From Flavobacterium litorale (lineage in GTDB: Bacteria > Bacteroidota > Bacteroidia > Flavobacteriales > Flavobacteriaceae): a DNA stretch of 64,000 nucleotides. A program made the translations under genes and the position numbers. The notes beneath the pieces were generated by a model that saw only the letters and a list, made by a program, of their open reading frames with translations, had not been told where the DNA came from and searched no databases. Where the stretch lies: positions 1,393,501 through 1,457,500 of the forward strand of contig NZ_CP080429.1 in assembly GCF_019613795.1 (NCBI RefSeq). Direction: 5' to 3'. Positions 37,226 to 47,252 of the stretch are shown piece after piece. Positions within the stretch are counted from its first letter, which is position 1; the number at the start of each line of letters is the position of its first letter.

Positions 37226-39742
37226 ATGGCAAAGAATTTAGTGATTGTTGAGTCGCCTGCTAAGGCAAAGACTATAGAGAAATTTTTAGGAAAAGATTAC
37301 CGCGTGGAGTCGAGTTATGGGCATATTGCTGATTTGCCCTCTAAGGAAATAGGGGTAGATGTAGCCAATGGTTTTCAGCCTAAATATGAGGTATCGCCCG
37401 ACAAAAAATCGTTAGTTAAAAAACTCAGAGATTTATCTAAATCTGCCGAAACCGTTTGGCTAGCAAGTGATGAAGACCGTGAAGGAGAGGCAATAGCATG
37501 GCACCTTGCCGAAGAGCTTAAACTGGATAAAGAAAAAACAAAGCGTATTGTTTTTCACGAAATTACCAAATCGGCAATTTTAAAAGCAATAGAAAACCCT
37601 AGAGATATTAATTACAATCTTGTAAATGCGCAGCAAGCACGCCGCGTGTTGGATAGATTAGTGGGGTACGAACTTTCGCCAGTATTGTGGAAGAAGGTTA
37701 AAACAGGACTTTCGGCGGGGCGTGTGCAATCGGTTTCTGTACGACTTATTGTGGAGCGTGAACGCGATATACAAAATTTTGATTCGCAACCATCGTATAG
37801 CGTTACTGCAGAATTTGCAAACGAGAGCGGAAAAACATTTAAAGCAAAGTTGCCTAAAAACTTTTCGACGAAAGAAGAAGCACAAGATTTCCTGAATAAA
37901 AATATAGGGTCTATATATAAGGTGTCCAATTTGGAAACTAAGCCTGGTAAAAAATCGCCAGCAGCCCCCTTTACAACTTCTACATTACAACAGGAAGCAG
38001 CACGTAAACTGTACTTTCCTGTAGGTGTTACCATGATGTTGGCACAACGACTGTATGAAGCAGGACTAATTACCTATATGAGAACAGATAGTGTAAACCT
38101 ATCTAACGATGCCATGAGTGCTGCCGAAGCAGAAATCATAAAATCGTATGGGCAGTCATTCAGTAAGCCACGCAACTACGCTACCAAAAGCAAAGGGGCG
38201 CAAGAGGCACACGAGGCGATACGCCCTACAGATATGACACGCCATACTGTAAATATAGACCGTGACCAAGCAAGGCTTTACGATTTAATATGGAAACGTA
38301 CGCTAGCATCGCAAATGAGCGATGCACAGCTAGAACGTACCAATGTTAAAATTGAAGCCAATAATCATAGCGAAGTATTCTCGGCATCTGGAGAAGTGCT
38401 TAAATTTGAAGGATTCCTGAAAGTGTACCTTGAAGGTAGTGATGATGAAGATGTAGAGCAAGAGGGCATGTTGCCTGCACTCCGCGTAAGCGAAAAATTA
38501 ATTAACAACTACATTACCGCAACGGAACGCTTTAGCCGACCACCCGCCCGTTATACAGAGGCTGCATTGGTAAAGAAACTGGAGGAGTTAGGTATAGGGC
38601 GTCCGTCTACCTATGCACCCACCATATCTACCATTATTAGCAGAAATTATGTTGAGAAAGGTACTTTTGAAGGGCAGGAGCGTAGCTACAAACAATTAAC
38701 CTTGCAAAATGATAAAGTCAACGTTCAGGAGCTATCCGAAATTACAGGTTCCAATAAAGGGAAACTAGTCCCAACCGATATTGGTATTATCGTAAACGAT
38801 TTCTTAGTGAGTCATTTTGATACTATATTAGATTATAATTTTACTGCTAAAGTAGAGCAAGATTTTGATGAAATAGCATCGGGCAACGAGAATTGGACGG
38901 CAATGATGGACGATTTTTACAGCCATTTCCATCCAACAGTACAAGATGTAGAAAAAAATGCCGAACGCGAATCGGGCGAACGTATACTGGGCAAACACCC
39001 CGAAAGTGGTAAGCCTGTAAGCGTACGCTTAGGTAAATTCGGACCAATGGCACAAATAGGCGATGCAGAAGACGAAGAAAAACAATTTGCAAGTTTACTC
39101 CCTGAGCAAAATATAGGCACAATTACATTAGATGAAGCACTAACGTTATTTTTACTCCCTAAAAACTTAGGTACATATAAAGGAGAAGAAGTAGAGGTAA
39201 ATAATGGTCGTTTTGGTCCTTACGTTCGCTTTGGTAAAACCTTTGTTTCCTTACCTAAAGGAGAAGACCCATTGGATGTAACTTTTGATAGAGCTAAAGA
39301 ACTTATTATTGAGAAAGAAAAAGCAGATGCACCAATAGCCACGTATAAAGACATGCCAGTACAAAAAGGAGTAGGGCGCTTTGGTCCTTTCTTAAAATGG
39401 AACGGTATGTTTATTAACGTTAATAAAAAATACGATTTCGATAACCTTTCGCATCAAGATATTGTTACATTAATAGAAGAAAAGATACAGAAAGAAATTG
39501 ATAAGGTAATCCATAACTGGGAGGATGAAGGCATCCGTGTAGAAAAAGCCCGTTGGGGACGCTCTGTAATTATAAAAGGGAAAACAAAAATAGAGCTTAG
39601 TAAAGATGTAGATGCTGCTGCCCTAAGTTTAGATGAGGTTAAAGCTATTATTGAGCAAAAAGCACCCGCTAAAAAAACAACAGCCAAGAAAACTACCGCT
39701 AAAAAGACTACAACTAGAAAAACAGTAGCTAAAAAGAAATAA
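37226..39742 (+). CDS. topA: DNA topoisomerase I
   Basis: 838 residues from the second of two adjacent ATGs (37223 and 37226), which matches the family start MAKNLVIVESPAKAKTIEK in its core. The Toprim domain with ASDEDREGEAIAWHL, the catalytic Tyr region (LITYMRTDS) and the central domains are complete. The C-terminus carries topo-C type repeats (RFGPYVRFG, RFGPFLKWNG) instead of zinc fingers. The enzyme relaxes negative supercoils. The last ~27 residues are an Ala/Lys/Thr-rich repeat (AKKTT units) like a histone H1 tail, probably adding DNA binding. The arginase-like gene starts 6 bases later. Confidence 0.96.
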   Translation: MAKNLVIVESPAKAKTIEKFLGKDYRVESSYGHIADLPSKEIGVDVANGFQPKYEVSPDKKSLVKKLRDLSKSAETVWLASDEDREGEAIAWHLAEELKLDKEKTKRIVFHEITKSAILKAIENPRDINYNLVNAQQARRVLDRLVGYELSPVLWKKVKTGLSAGRVQSVSVRLIVERERDIQNFDSQPSYSVTAEFANESGKTFKAKLPKNFSTKEEAQDFLNKNIGSIYKVSNLETKPGKKSPAAPFTTSTLQQEAARKLYFPVGVTMMLAQRLYEAGLITYMRTDSVNLSNDAMSAAEAEIIKSYGQSFSKPRNYATKSKGAQEAHEAIRPTDMTRHTVNIDRDQARLYDLIWKRTLASQMSDAQLERTNVKIEANNHSEVFSASGEVLKFEGFLKVYLEGSDDEDVEQEGMLPALRVSEKLINNYITATERFSRPPARYTEAALVKKLEELGIGRPSTYAPTISTIISRNYVEKGTFEGQERSYKQLTLQNDKVNVQELSEITGSNKGKLVPTDIGIIVNDFLVSHFDTILDYNFTAKVEQDFDEIASGNENWTAMMDDFYSHFHPTVQDVEKNAERESGERILGKHPESGKPVSVRLGKFGPMAQIGDAEDEEKQFASLLPEQNIGTITLDEALTLFLLPKNLGTYKGEEVEVNNGRFGPYVRFGKTFVSLPKGEDPLDVTFDRAKELIIEKEKADAPIATYKDMPVQKGVGRFGPFLKWNGMFINVNKKYDFDNLSHQDIVTLIEEKIQKEIDKVIHNWEDEGIRVEKARWGRSVIIKGKTKIELSKDVDAAALSLDEVKAIIEQKAPAKKTTAKKTTAKKTTTRKTVAKKK

Positions 39743-39748
39743 TTATTT

Positions 39749-40900
39749 ATGGCTTTTGAGTTTTTAAAACCATTAGATGATGCGTTTCTGGATTATATAG
39801 AAACGTTACCTCCTCAGTGCTTGGGTAAAAATACAATATTCCATGCTGAGGATGCCTTTCCAGAAATGGATCAGGTTGCCATAGCAATACTGGGTGTTTT
39901 AGATAACAGAGGGGTAAATACTGAAGATAATGTAGTACACCTTAATTATATACGAGAACAATTGTATGCATTGTACCCTGGTAATTGGGATAAAACGATT
40001 GCCGATTTAGGTAATGTAGTATCTGGTAACACTATGCAGGATACGTATTATGTAGTTAAAACCCTTGTTGAAGAGCTTATAAAAAAGAATATATTACCTG
40101 TTATAATAGGAGGAGGGCAAGATATAACCTATGCTATGTACCGGGGTTACGATAACCTTGAGCAAATGGTTAATTTAGTTGCCATAGATAGTAAATTCGA
40201 TTTTGGTAAAGAAAACGAAGCCATAAATGCTAATTCCTATCTTACACCTATTATAGTAGATGCTCCTAACAACTTGTTCAATTATAGTAATATTGGCTAT
40301 CAAACCTACTTCAATGCGCAAGAAGAGATAGATTTAATAGAAAAACTGTATTTTGACGCTTATAGGCTTGGAGAGGTTATGGCGAACCCAACAATTGCAG
40401 AACCTGTTTTTAGGGATGCCGATATCGTAAGTGTAGATATGGGTGCAATAAAATCAGGAGATTCAGGAAATTTTGTTAATTTTTTGCCAAATGGTTTTAA
40501 TGGAAAAGAAATTTGTACATTAGCACGCTATGCAGGTATAAGCGATAAGGTTACGTCTTTTGGTATATTTAACCATCATGATACAAAGCAAGAGTCGCTC
40601 TTAATTGCACAAATACTTTGGTATTTTATTGAAGGAGTTCATTACCGCTCTAACGAATATCCTTTCAATACTAAAGATGATTATATAAAATACATAGTTT
40701 TGATAGAAGATGAAGAACTTGTTTTTTATAAGAGCGATAAAACAGATAGATGGTGGATAGTAGTTCCTTTTGTAACGAATGTTAATAATAAATTAAAGAG
40801 AAACACGTTATTACCATGTACGCACGATGATTATTTGGAGGCTTGTGATGGTGTTTTTCCTGAACGATTATGGAAAGCACAGCGAAAAAACATAATCTAA
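39749..40900 (+). CDS. arginase/formimidoylglutamase-fold protein lacking metal ligands
   Basis: 383 residues related to ureohydrolases. The three manganese motifs are degenerate: GGDHS reads GGGQD, DAHxD reads DSKFD, and SxDxD reads SVDMG. Three of six ligands (both His and one Asp) are lost, so classic Mn-dependent ureohydrolase activity is unlikely. A C-terminal extension (about 300-383) has no motif I know. Its place between topA and gldK, reading into the gld operon, is suggestive of a role linked to gliding or secretion, but this is only context. Annotation as formimidoylglutamase would be misleading. Confidence 0.8.
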   Translation: MAFEFLKPLDDAFLDYIETLPPQCLGKNTIFHAEDAFPEMDQVAIAILGVLDNRGVNTEDNVVHLNYIREQLYALYPGNWDKTIADLGNVVSGNTMQDTYYVVKTLVEELIKKNILPVIIGGGQDITYAMYRGYDNLEQMVNLVAIDSKFDFGKENEAINANSYLTPIIVDAPNNLFNYSNIGYQTYFNAQEEIDLIEKLYFDAYRLGEVMANPTIAEPVFRDADIVSVDMGAIKSGDSGNFVNFLPNGFNGKEICTLARYAGISDKVTSFGIFNHHDTKQESLLIAQILWYFIEGVHYRSNEYPFNTKDDYIKYIVLIEDEELVFYKSDKTDRWWIVVPFVTNVNNKLKRNTLLPCTHDDYLEACDGVFPERLWKAQRKNII

Positions 40901-40980
40901 AATATTTGTTATAAAACAGCCATCTATTTCATTAAGTACCAAAATCTTTGCTTTTAGTTAAGGTTTTTTTAATAAAAAAA

Positions 40981-41011
40981 TTGTTTTTTTAAAAATAAAT
41001 AAATAGGTTTA
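40981..41011 (+). promoter_or_regulatory. candidate promoter of gldKLMN
   Basis: TTG at 40981-40983 and TAGGTTTA at 41004-41011 (spacing 20) resemble TTG-N-TAnnTTTG with one mismatch in the -7 box. The gldK ATG is at 41050, giving a leader of about 30 bases. Confidence 0.45.
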
Positions 41012-41049
41012 CGCCCTTAAAAATAGAATTACATTAATAACCCAAATTT

Positions 41050-42432
41050 ATGAAGAAGTTCATTGCATTAACAGCAACTTTATCATTATTAATCAGCTGT
41101 GGTTCTAGCGACCGCGGGGAACTGGTAGGTGTTAGAGGAAAAAAGTGGAGGCCTGAAAAGCCGTATGGTATGACCTTAATTCCGGGTGGCGCATACATTA
41201 TGGGTAAATCAGACGATGATTTGGCTAATGTGCAGGATGCTCCTACAAAAACAGTAACTGTTCGTTCCTTTTACATGGACGAAACTGAAATTACCAATAG
41301 TGAGTACCGTCAATTCGTAGAGTGGGTTAAAGATTCTACGATAAGAACTAGACTGGCTATTTTAGCTGACGAAATGGGTCAGACCCCAGGTGGAGAAGGT
41401 GGAATCGGTGAGTTTGCTTTTAAAGACCAATTAGGTGAAGGAGAAGAGCAATCGCCATACGATAAGTACATGTATGAAAACTATTATAGTATTGGTGATG
41501 GAGATGATCCGTATGCAGGGAGAAAGCTAAACCATAAACCAAAACTAATAAAAGATCCACAAAAATATCCTGATGAGTATTATGTTGAGGTAATGGATTC
41601 GATGTATCTTCCAGCTTCAGAATCGTACAACGGATTAAGAACAATAGATGTTTCAAAGTTGAAATTCAAGTACTCTTGGATGGATATACAATCAGCAGCT
41701 AAAGATAAATCTAAAAATACACGTGCTAAACGTAGTAAATACATGAAGCACGAGCAAGTAGAAGTATATCCAGATACTACAGTATGGATAAAAGATTTCT
41801 CGTACTCGTACAATGAGCCAATGCATAATGATTATTTTTGGCACCAAGCTTACGGCGAGTACCCTGTAGTAGGTGTTACTTGGAGGCAAGCAAAAGCATT
41901 TTGTGCATGGAGAACACTATACAAAAATGCTTACCAAAAAGATAAAGGAAGACAGTTTGTAAACTCTTTCCGTTTACCAACAGAGGCTGAGTGGGAATAT
42001 GCTGCAAGAGGTGGTATGCAATCAGCTACGTACCCTTGGGGTAATACATACACTAAAAACGATAGAGGGTGTTTCCTAGCAAACTTTAAACCTAACAGAG
42101 GCGATTATGCAGCCGATGGAGCACTCTATACAGTAGAAGCACGATCATTTGATCCTAATGACTATAATCTATACAACATGTCAGGAAACGTAGCAGAATG
42201 GACAGACTCATCTTATGATGCAGCATCTTACGAATACGTTTCTACCATGAACCCCAATGCACCAGACCCTTCTAATAGAAGAAAAGTAACACGTGGTGGT
42301 TCTTGGAAAGACGTTGCTTATTTCCTACAAGTAAGCACAAGAGACTGGGAGTATGCTGACTCTGCACGTAGCTACATCGGTTTCAGAACAGTACAAGATT
42401 ACATGGGTACACAAAATACAGGAAACCAGTAA
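41050..42432 (+). CDS. gldK: type IX secretion/gliding lipoprotein GldK
   Basis: 460 residues with a lipoprotein signal (LLISC; Cys17). The rest is a formylglycine-generating-enzyme (sulfatase-modifying) fold: IPGGAYIMG, ETEITNSEYRQFV, FRLPTEAEWEYAARGG, SGNVAEWTDS and TRGGSWKD are visible. In T9SS, GldK (PorK) forms a periplasmic ring with GldN under the outer membrane and does not act as an enzyme. It is the first gene of the gldKLMN operon. Confidence 0.96.
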   Translation: MKKFIALTATLSLLISCGSSDRGELVGVRGKKWRPEKPYGMTLIPGGAYIMGKSDDDLANVQDAPTKTVTVRSFYMDETEITNSEYRQFVEWVKDSTIRTRLAILADEMGQTPGGEGGIGEFAFKDQLGEGEEQSPYDKYMYENYYSIGDGDDPYAGRKLNHKPKLIKDPQKYPDEYYVEVMDSMYLPASESYNGLRTIDVSKLKFKYSWMDIQSAAKDKSKNTRAKRSKYMKHEQVEVYPDTTVWIKDFSYSYNEPMHNDYFWHQAYGEYPVVGVTWRQAKAFCAWRTLYKNAYQKDKGRQFVNSFRLPTEAEWEYAARGGMQSATYPWGNTYTKNDRGCFLANFKPNRGDYAADGALYTVEARSFDPNDYNLYNMSGNVAEWTDSSYDAASYEYVSTMNPNAPDPSNRRKVTRGGSWKDVAYFLQVSTRDWEYADSARSYIGFRTVQDYMGTQNTGNQ

Positions 42433-42500
42433 TCAATAATTATTTAACCAACTTATATTTTTGAATATTTAACTTAACTAAAAACTAAATTATTTTTATT

Positions 42501-43133
42501 ATGGCACTACCTAAAAAAGTTATGAATTTTGCCTATGGTATGGGGGCAGCAGTTGTTATCATCGGAGCACTTTTCAAGTTAATGCACTGGCCAGGAGCAA
42601 GTACAATGCTTATTGTAGGATTGGGAACTGAAGCATTAATTTTTGGTCTTTCTGCTTTTGATCCTGTTGATAAAGAACTAGACTGGTCTCTAGTATATCC
42701 TGAATTAGCAGGTGGTGATACAAGGAAAAAAGATGCTAAAAAAGAAACTCCAGAAGATGCACAAGGATTACTTTCTAAAAAACTTGATAACATGTTAAAA
42801 GAAGCCAAGATTGATGGTCAGTTAATGGCTAGCCTTGGTGCGAGTATTAAAAATTTCGAATCTGCAGCAAAAGGAATATCGCCAACAGTAGACTCTATAT
42901 CTTCTCAGAAAAAATACAGTGAAGAAATGTCTATGGCAGCAGCTCAAATGGAATCACTAAACAGTCTTTATAAAATACAGTTAGAGAGTGCAGCTCGTAA
43001 TGCTGAAGCAAACAAAGAAATTGCTGACAACACGGCAAAACTACAACAAGAAATGCAGTCTATGACTAAAAACATCGCTTCATTAAACAACGTTTACGGA
43101 GGTATGCTTTCTGCAATGGGCAACAAAGCCTAA
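42501..43133 (+). CDS. gldL: T9SS/gliding motor protein GldL
   Basis: 210 residues. Two N-terminal membrane helices (about 10-27 and 35-53) are joined by a KLMHWPGAS loop; E44 in GTEALIF lies inside the second helix and probably corresponds to the protonatable Glu of the GldLM motor. The remaining part is a cytoplasmic helical domain. GldL (five copies) and GldM (two) form the proton-driven motor that powers T9SS and gliding. Confidence 0.96.
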   Translation: MALPKKVMNFAYGMGAAVVIIGALFKLMHWPGASTMLIVGLGTEALIFGLSAFDPVDKELDWSLVYPELAGGDTRKKDAKKETPEDAQGLLSKKLDNMLKEAKIDGQLMASLGASIKNFESAAKGISPTVDSISSQKKYSEEMSMAAAQMESLNSLYKIQLESAARNAEANKEIADNTAKLQQEMQSMTKNIASLNNVYGGMLSAMGNKA

Positions 43134-43186
43134 TTAATTAGGTTCTTATTTTATTAAACTACAAAAAACAGAAAGACTAATTAGAT

Positions 43187-44737
43187 ATGGCAGGAGGAAA
43201 ATTAACCCCTAGACAAAAGATGATTAACCTGATGTATCTGGTTTTCATCGCGATGTTGGCACTAAATATGTCCAAAGAGGTACTATCCGCTTTTGGATTG
43301 ATGAATGAACAGTTTGAGGAAGCAAATACCCAGGCTAAAAAAACAAATAAAGATCTTTACGATGTATTAGCATTAAAGGCTTCTGAGTCACCTCAGTTTG
43401 TCGAAGCAAAAAACATGTCAGATAAAGTTAAAAAAATTTCCAATAATTTTTATTTGTATTTAGAAGGTCTCAAGGGAGATATTACTAAAAATTTCGAGAG
43501 AGAAAACGGGAAACTTCCTTACGAGGCAATGGATAAAGGAGAAATGATTGATGAAGCTTGGTTTGCTGGAGATGGCTATTCCAATAAAGGGAATGAAATA
43601 GTAGCAACCATCAATCAATACAAGAAGGATATGATTGCTGCATTTGGTAAGGAAAATAAATACAATGCACTTAAGAAGGAAATACAGAGTAAGTTTGATA
43701 CAGAAAACATTAAAAATAATGAAGGAGTGTCAAAAAAATACCTCGATTATCACTTTAAAGGTTTTCCTGCAATTGCTTCATTAACTAAGCTTTCTGCAAT
43801 GCAAAACAACGTAGAAACGATTGAAAGCAACGTGTACAACATAGCACTTGGTAAAGCAGCTATTGAGGCTACCTCTATGAATAAATATAAAGCTATAGTT
43901 GTTACTGATAAATCTGCTTTCTTCTCAGGTGAAGAAGTTACAGGTAAAGTTGTTCTTGGTCGTTATGATGATGCTACTGTTCCTACAAGAGTAGGTGTAG
44001 ATGGTGGAAAAGTTACTATGGAAAATGGACAAGCAAAATTCCAAATCAATGCTGGTTCAATAGGCGAGCAAGAAATAAATGGTCAATTCGTGTTTCTTGA
44101 AGACGGTAAAGAAGTGGAAATACCAATTCAAGGAAATTACGTAGTTGTACCACGCCCTAACGAAGCTACAATTTCTGCTGATAAAATGAACTCTGTGTAT
44201 AGAGGTGTGGATAACCCAATGACGATTTCATTTGCAGGTATTGCTGATAGTGATGTTAACGCCTCAGCATCTGGACTTAAAAAGTCAGGTAAAGCAGGTA
44301 AATACAACTGGAACGTTACAGGAGTTTCTGGTACAAAAGCTACAATAACAGTAACAGGTAAGTTACCTGATGGCAAAGCTGTAACCTCTAAAAAAGAATT
44401 CAACGTTAGAGATATACCAATTCCAGCACCTTCTATTCGAGGTAAAATAAACTCGTCTAAAGGTCGTGCGCAAGATTTATCAGTATCTACTGTAAATGTT
44501 GAATTCCCTGATTTCGTTTATGATTTAAGTGTTACTGTTAAGTCATTCGAACTTTACGTTCCCGGTAATCCAGGTATGATTGTTCAGGGTAATAAATTTG
44601 ATGGAAGAGCTCAGGCTGCTATCAATAAAGCAAGAAGAGGAGACCAGATTACAATCACAAACATTAAAACCAAATTAGTAGGAAATTCTACTTACAGAAT
44701 TAGAGATTCCACGCCTTTTATTTGGGAAGTACAATAA
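43187..44737 (+). CDS. gldM: T9SS/gliding motor protein GldM
   Basis: 516 residues. A short cytoplasmic N-terminus with Arg9 (LTPRQKMINLMYL), which is the conserved GldL-contacting residue, precedes a single membrane helix (about 14-32). The long periplasmic part has a helical D1 domain and three beta-rich domains that reach the GldKN ring. It carries motor torque across the periplasm. It lies 53 bases after gldL. Confidence 0.96.
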   Translation: MAGGKLTPRQKMINLMYLVFIAMLALNMSKEVLSAFGLMNEQFEEANTQAKKTNKDLYDVLALKASESPQFVEAKNMSDKVKKISNNFYLYLEGLKGDITKNFERENGKLPYEAMDKGEMIDEAWFAGDGYSNKGNEIVATINQYKKDMIAAFGKENKYNALKKEIQSKFDTENIKNNEGVSKKYLDYHFKGFPAIASLTKLSAMQNNVETIESNVYNIALGKAAIEATSMNKYKAIVVTDKSAFFSGEEVTGKVVLGRYDDATVPTRVGVDGGKVTMENGQAKFQINAGSIGEQEINGQFVFLEDGKEVEIPIQGNYVVVPRPNEATISADKMNSVYRGVDNPMTISFAGIADSDVNASASGLKKSGKAGKYNWNVTGVSGTKATITVTGKLPDGKAVTSKKEFNVRDIPIPAPSIRGKINSSKGRAQDLSVSTVNVEFPDFVYDLSVTVKSFELYVPGNPGMIVQGNKFDGRAQAAINKARRGDQITITNIKTKLVGNSTYRIRDSTPFIWEVQ

Positions 44738-44781
44738 TATAATTAAAAGAACGTTTTTCTTTTATAGCATAAATTAAGGAT

Positions 44782-45708
44782 ATGAATAGCAAAAGTTTTT
44801 TATTAGCAGCGTTGTTTTTTGCAGGTGTTGGTTCATCAATGGCTCAGTCTAATCTGCTGAATGCAAAAACACCAGATGAGATAGGACAAAAAACTGCTGA
44901 ACAGGAGCTGTTAGATAACGATAACCCGTTACCTTACGGTTATGTAGGAGACAGAGATATTTTATTTGCAAGAAAAGTTTGGGAAGTAATTGACCTTAAT
45001 CAAAGAGTTAACTTTCCGATGTTATTTCCTGTAGAAGAAAATATTGGTGATGATAGAAAATCGCTTTTTACTGTCCTTTTAAATGGAATCAAAGATGGCA
45101 GACTTACCGAGGTATATGGTGACTCATACTTTACTGAGAAGAAAACTTTAGAAGAAATTCAAGAGAACTTCTACGTAAGTATGTTAAACAGTTACGGTGT
45201 AACTACCATGAACCAGTACCCAGGTGAAACCGAAGAATCTCTTAAGGAACAAGGAATACTTACTGCTGAGCACTTTGATACTCAGGAAGTAACTGCAAAC
45301 GATGTTGCAGCATACAGAATAGTAGGAACTTGGTACTTTGATAAGAGACAAGGCGAACTTAAGTACAGAATACTTGGTATTTGCCCTATGGCTGTTGATG
45401 CATTGAGTAAATTGAGAATGGGTGAAAGTGCAGAACCAATCGAACTATTCTGGGTGTTTTATCCGGGTGCTAGAGACGTACTACACCAAGCTAAAGCCTT
45501 TAATGAGAAAAATTCTGCAATGCCAATTACATTTGATCACTTGTTAAACTCTAGACGTTTTAGTGCTATGATATACAAGGAAGAGAATGTATACGGGGAC
45601 AGACTTATTAAGGAGTACCTTAAGGACAATGCCCAGCTACAACTTTTGGAATCAGAGCGTATAAAAGATAAGATACGTAATTTTGAACAAGATATGTGGA
45701 ATTACTAA
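44782..45708 (+). CDS. gldN: T9SS/gliding protein GldN
   Basis: 308 residues with a signal peptide (cleavage near SSMAQS). The family segment DRDILFARKVWEVIDLNQRV in its core and SLFTVLLNGIKDG are visible, as is a C-terminal helical end. It forms the periplasmic ring with GldK. It is the last gene of the operon; a strong terminator follows. Confidence 0.96.
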   Translation: MNSKSFLLAALFFAGVGSSMAQSNLLNAKTPDEIGQKTAEQELLDNDNPLPYGYVGDRDILFARKVWEVIDLNQRVNFPMLFPVEENIGDDRKSLFTVLLNGIKDGRLTEVYGDSYFTEKKTLEEIQENFYVSMLNSYGVTTMNQYPGETEESLKEQGILTAEHFDTQEVTANDVAAYRIVGTWYFDKRQGELKYRILGICPMAVDALSKLRMGESAEPIELFWVFYPGARDVLHQAKAFNEKNSAMPITFDHLLNSRRFSAMIYKEENVYGDRLIKEYLKDNAQLQLLESERIKDKIRNFEQDMWNY

Positions 45709-45731
45709 TAATTCTCATAACTATATAAAGG

Positions 45732-45761
45732 AACTCTTACCACTATGGTAAGAGTTTTTTT
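45732..45761 (+). terminator. terminator of the gldKLMN operon
   Basis: AACTCTTACC (45732-45741) and GGTAAGAGTT (45747-45756) form a 10-bp stem with a 5-base loop and a T-run. Confidence 0.85.
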
Positions 45762-45772
45762 ATTTTTGTATC

Positions 45773-46813
45773 ATGATAGATTTTCTAATTGTAGGCAATG
45801 GTTTGGCAGGTATAAATTTTGCCGAAACCTGTTTTCTTAATAATAAATCGCACGTTATTATTAGCGATGCATCCCACAACTCGACGTTGGTTGCTGCAGG
45901 GATTTACAATCCTGTTATTTTAAAAAGATTCAGCTTACCTGCCGACGCTGCAGAGCATATAGCGTACATGGCACCTTTCTATAAAAACATAGAGCAAAGG
46001 CTCTCGGTTAAATTTATGTATGATGTTCCTGTATACAGAAAGTTTGCATCTGTAGAAGAACAGAACAACTGGTTTGAGGCTATGGATAAACCTAGTTTTA
46101 CTCCTTTTTTAAATCCTGAAATTAGCCATAAAAACTACCCGCATTTACCAGCCTCTTACGGCTTTGGTAGTGTAAACGGTACGGGTTACATGGACACAAA
46201 CGCATTTGTACAGGTATATTCGTCCAAATTAAAAAAAGATGGTTCTTTACTTGAAGAAACTTTTGATTACGATGCATTAGAAGTTACAAACGATGGCGTG
46301 CGATATAAAAATATATCATACAAACATATTGTATTTGCTGAAGGATATGGGGTAAATTCAAACCCTTATTTTAAAGAATTACCATTGGATGGTACTAAAG
46401 GGGAGCTACTATTAATTAAAGCTCCTGATTTAAAACTTGATGCTATAGTAAATGCCAGTATATTTATCCTTCCTATGGGGAATGATTACTATAAAGTAGG
46501 GGCTACATACGAATGGAATGATAAAACACAAACGCCAACCGATGCTGGTAAAAGTGAATTGGTTGAAAAATTAGAGCAACTAATTACTTGCGATTATAAG
46601 ATTATAGAGCATTTAGCAGGGGTACGCCCTACTGTTAAAGATAGAAAGCCATTGATTGGTACGCACCCTAATTATGCAAGAGTACATTTATTAAATGGGC
46701 TTGGTACACGTGGGGTTATGCTAGGGCCATCTATGGCGTTAACACTATTCAATTCAGTAGTACACGGAGCAACTATCCCTAAAACAATAAACTTAAATCG
46801 GTTTAAGGTTTAG
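45773..46813 (+). CDS. FAD-dependent oxidoreductase (DAO family)
   Basis: 346 residues. A dinucleotide-binding GNGLAG is at the N-terminus (about 8-13), and a C-terminal LAGVRPTVKDRKPLIGTHP and LNGLGTRGVMLGP pattern is typical of the DAO family (glycine oxidase, D-amino acid oxidase, MnmC-like). It probably oxidises an amine substrate in the cytoplasm; the substrate cannot be told. It is 64 bases from gldN, behind its terminator, and its end overlaps the convergent DUF983 gene by 11 bases. Confidence 0.86.
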   Translation: MIDFLIVGNGLAGINFAETCFLNNKSHVIISDASHNSTLVAAGIYNPVILKRFSLPADAAEHIAYMAPFYKNIEQRLSVKFMYDVPVYRKFASVEEQNNWFEAMDKPSFTPFLNPEISHKNYPHLPASYGFGSVNGTGYMDTNAFVQVYSSKLKKDGSLLEETFDYDALEVTNDGVRYKNISYKHIVFAEGYGVNSNPYFKELPLDGTKGELLLIKAPDLKLDAIVNASIFILPMGNDYYKVGATYEWNDKTQTPTDAGKSELVEKLEQLITCDYKIIEHLAGVRPTVKDRKPLIGTHPNYARVHLLNGLGTRGVMLGPSMALTLFNSVVHGATIPKTINLNRFKV

Positions 46814-47198
46814 GTTGCCTATCTTTCCAGTCATCTTTATAGCTAATAAAAAAGTTAATCCAAATGTTGCGGGACAGTCGCATAATTATGGGCATAAAAA
46901 TAATAAGGGTAGCTATAATGGCAAAGAAAGAGTTTTTTAGTGTTGTACCTATAAACACCCTTGTAATTATAAACGCAGCAACACTAAAGGTAACACCAAG
47001 ACCGTAGCTTACATACATAGCACCATAAAAAAACGAAGGCTCTATTTTATAATGTAATCCACAATGGCTACAATTGTTGTGCATTTTGTATACAGAGCCA
47101 ATATTATACGGGTTTTTGTTTAAATACATACTTTCCTGATGGCATCTGGGGCATGTTCCTGTTAAAATACTATATAATTTGGATCCTTTTTTTAACAT
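46803..47198 (-). CDS. DUF983 membrane protein
   Basis: 131 residues from the ATG at 47198 (MLKKGSKLYSIL); an in-frame ATG 12 bases earlier is possible. Two zinc-ribbon-like CxxC pairs (CPRCHQESMY and CSHCGLHY) lie near the N-terminus and two membrane helices follow (about 55-77 and 85-105). DUF983 proteins are small membrane proteins of unknown role. Its 3' end overlaps the convergent oxidoreductase gene. Confidence 0.82.
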   Translation of the reverse strand: MLKKGSKLYSILTGTCPRCHQESMYLNKNPYNIGSVYKMHNNCSHCGLHYKIEPSFFYGAMYVSYGLGVTFSVAAFIITRVFIGTTLKNSFFAIIATLIIFMPIIMRLSRNIWINFFISYKDDWKDRQPKP

Positions 47199-47252
47199 TT
47201 GCAAAATCATTTGGTATATCCAAATTTACGACATAAATAAGACATAGTAATA

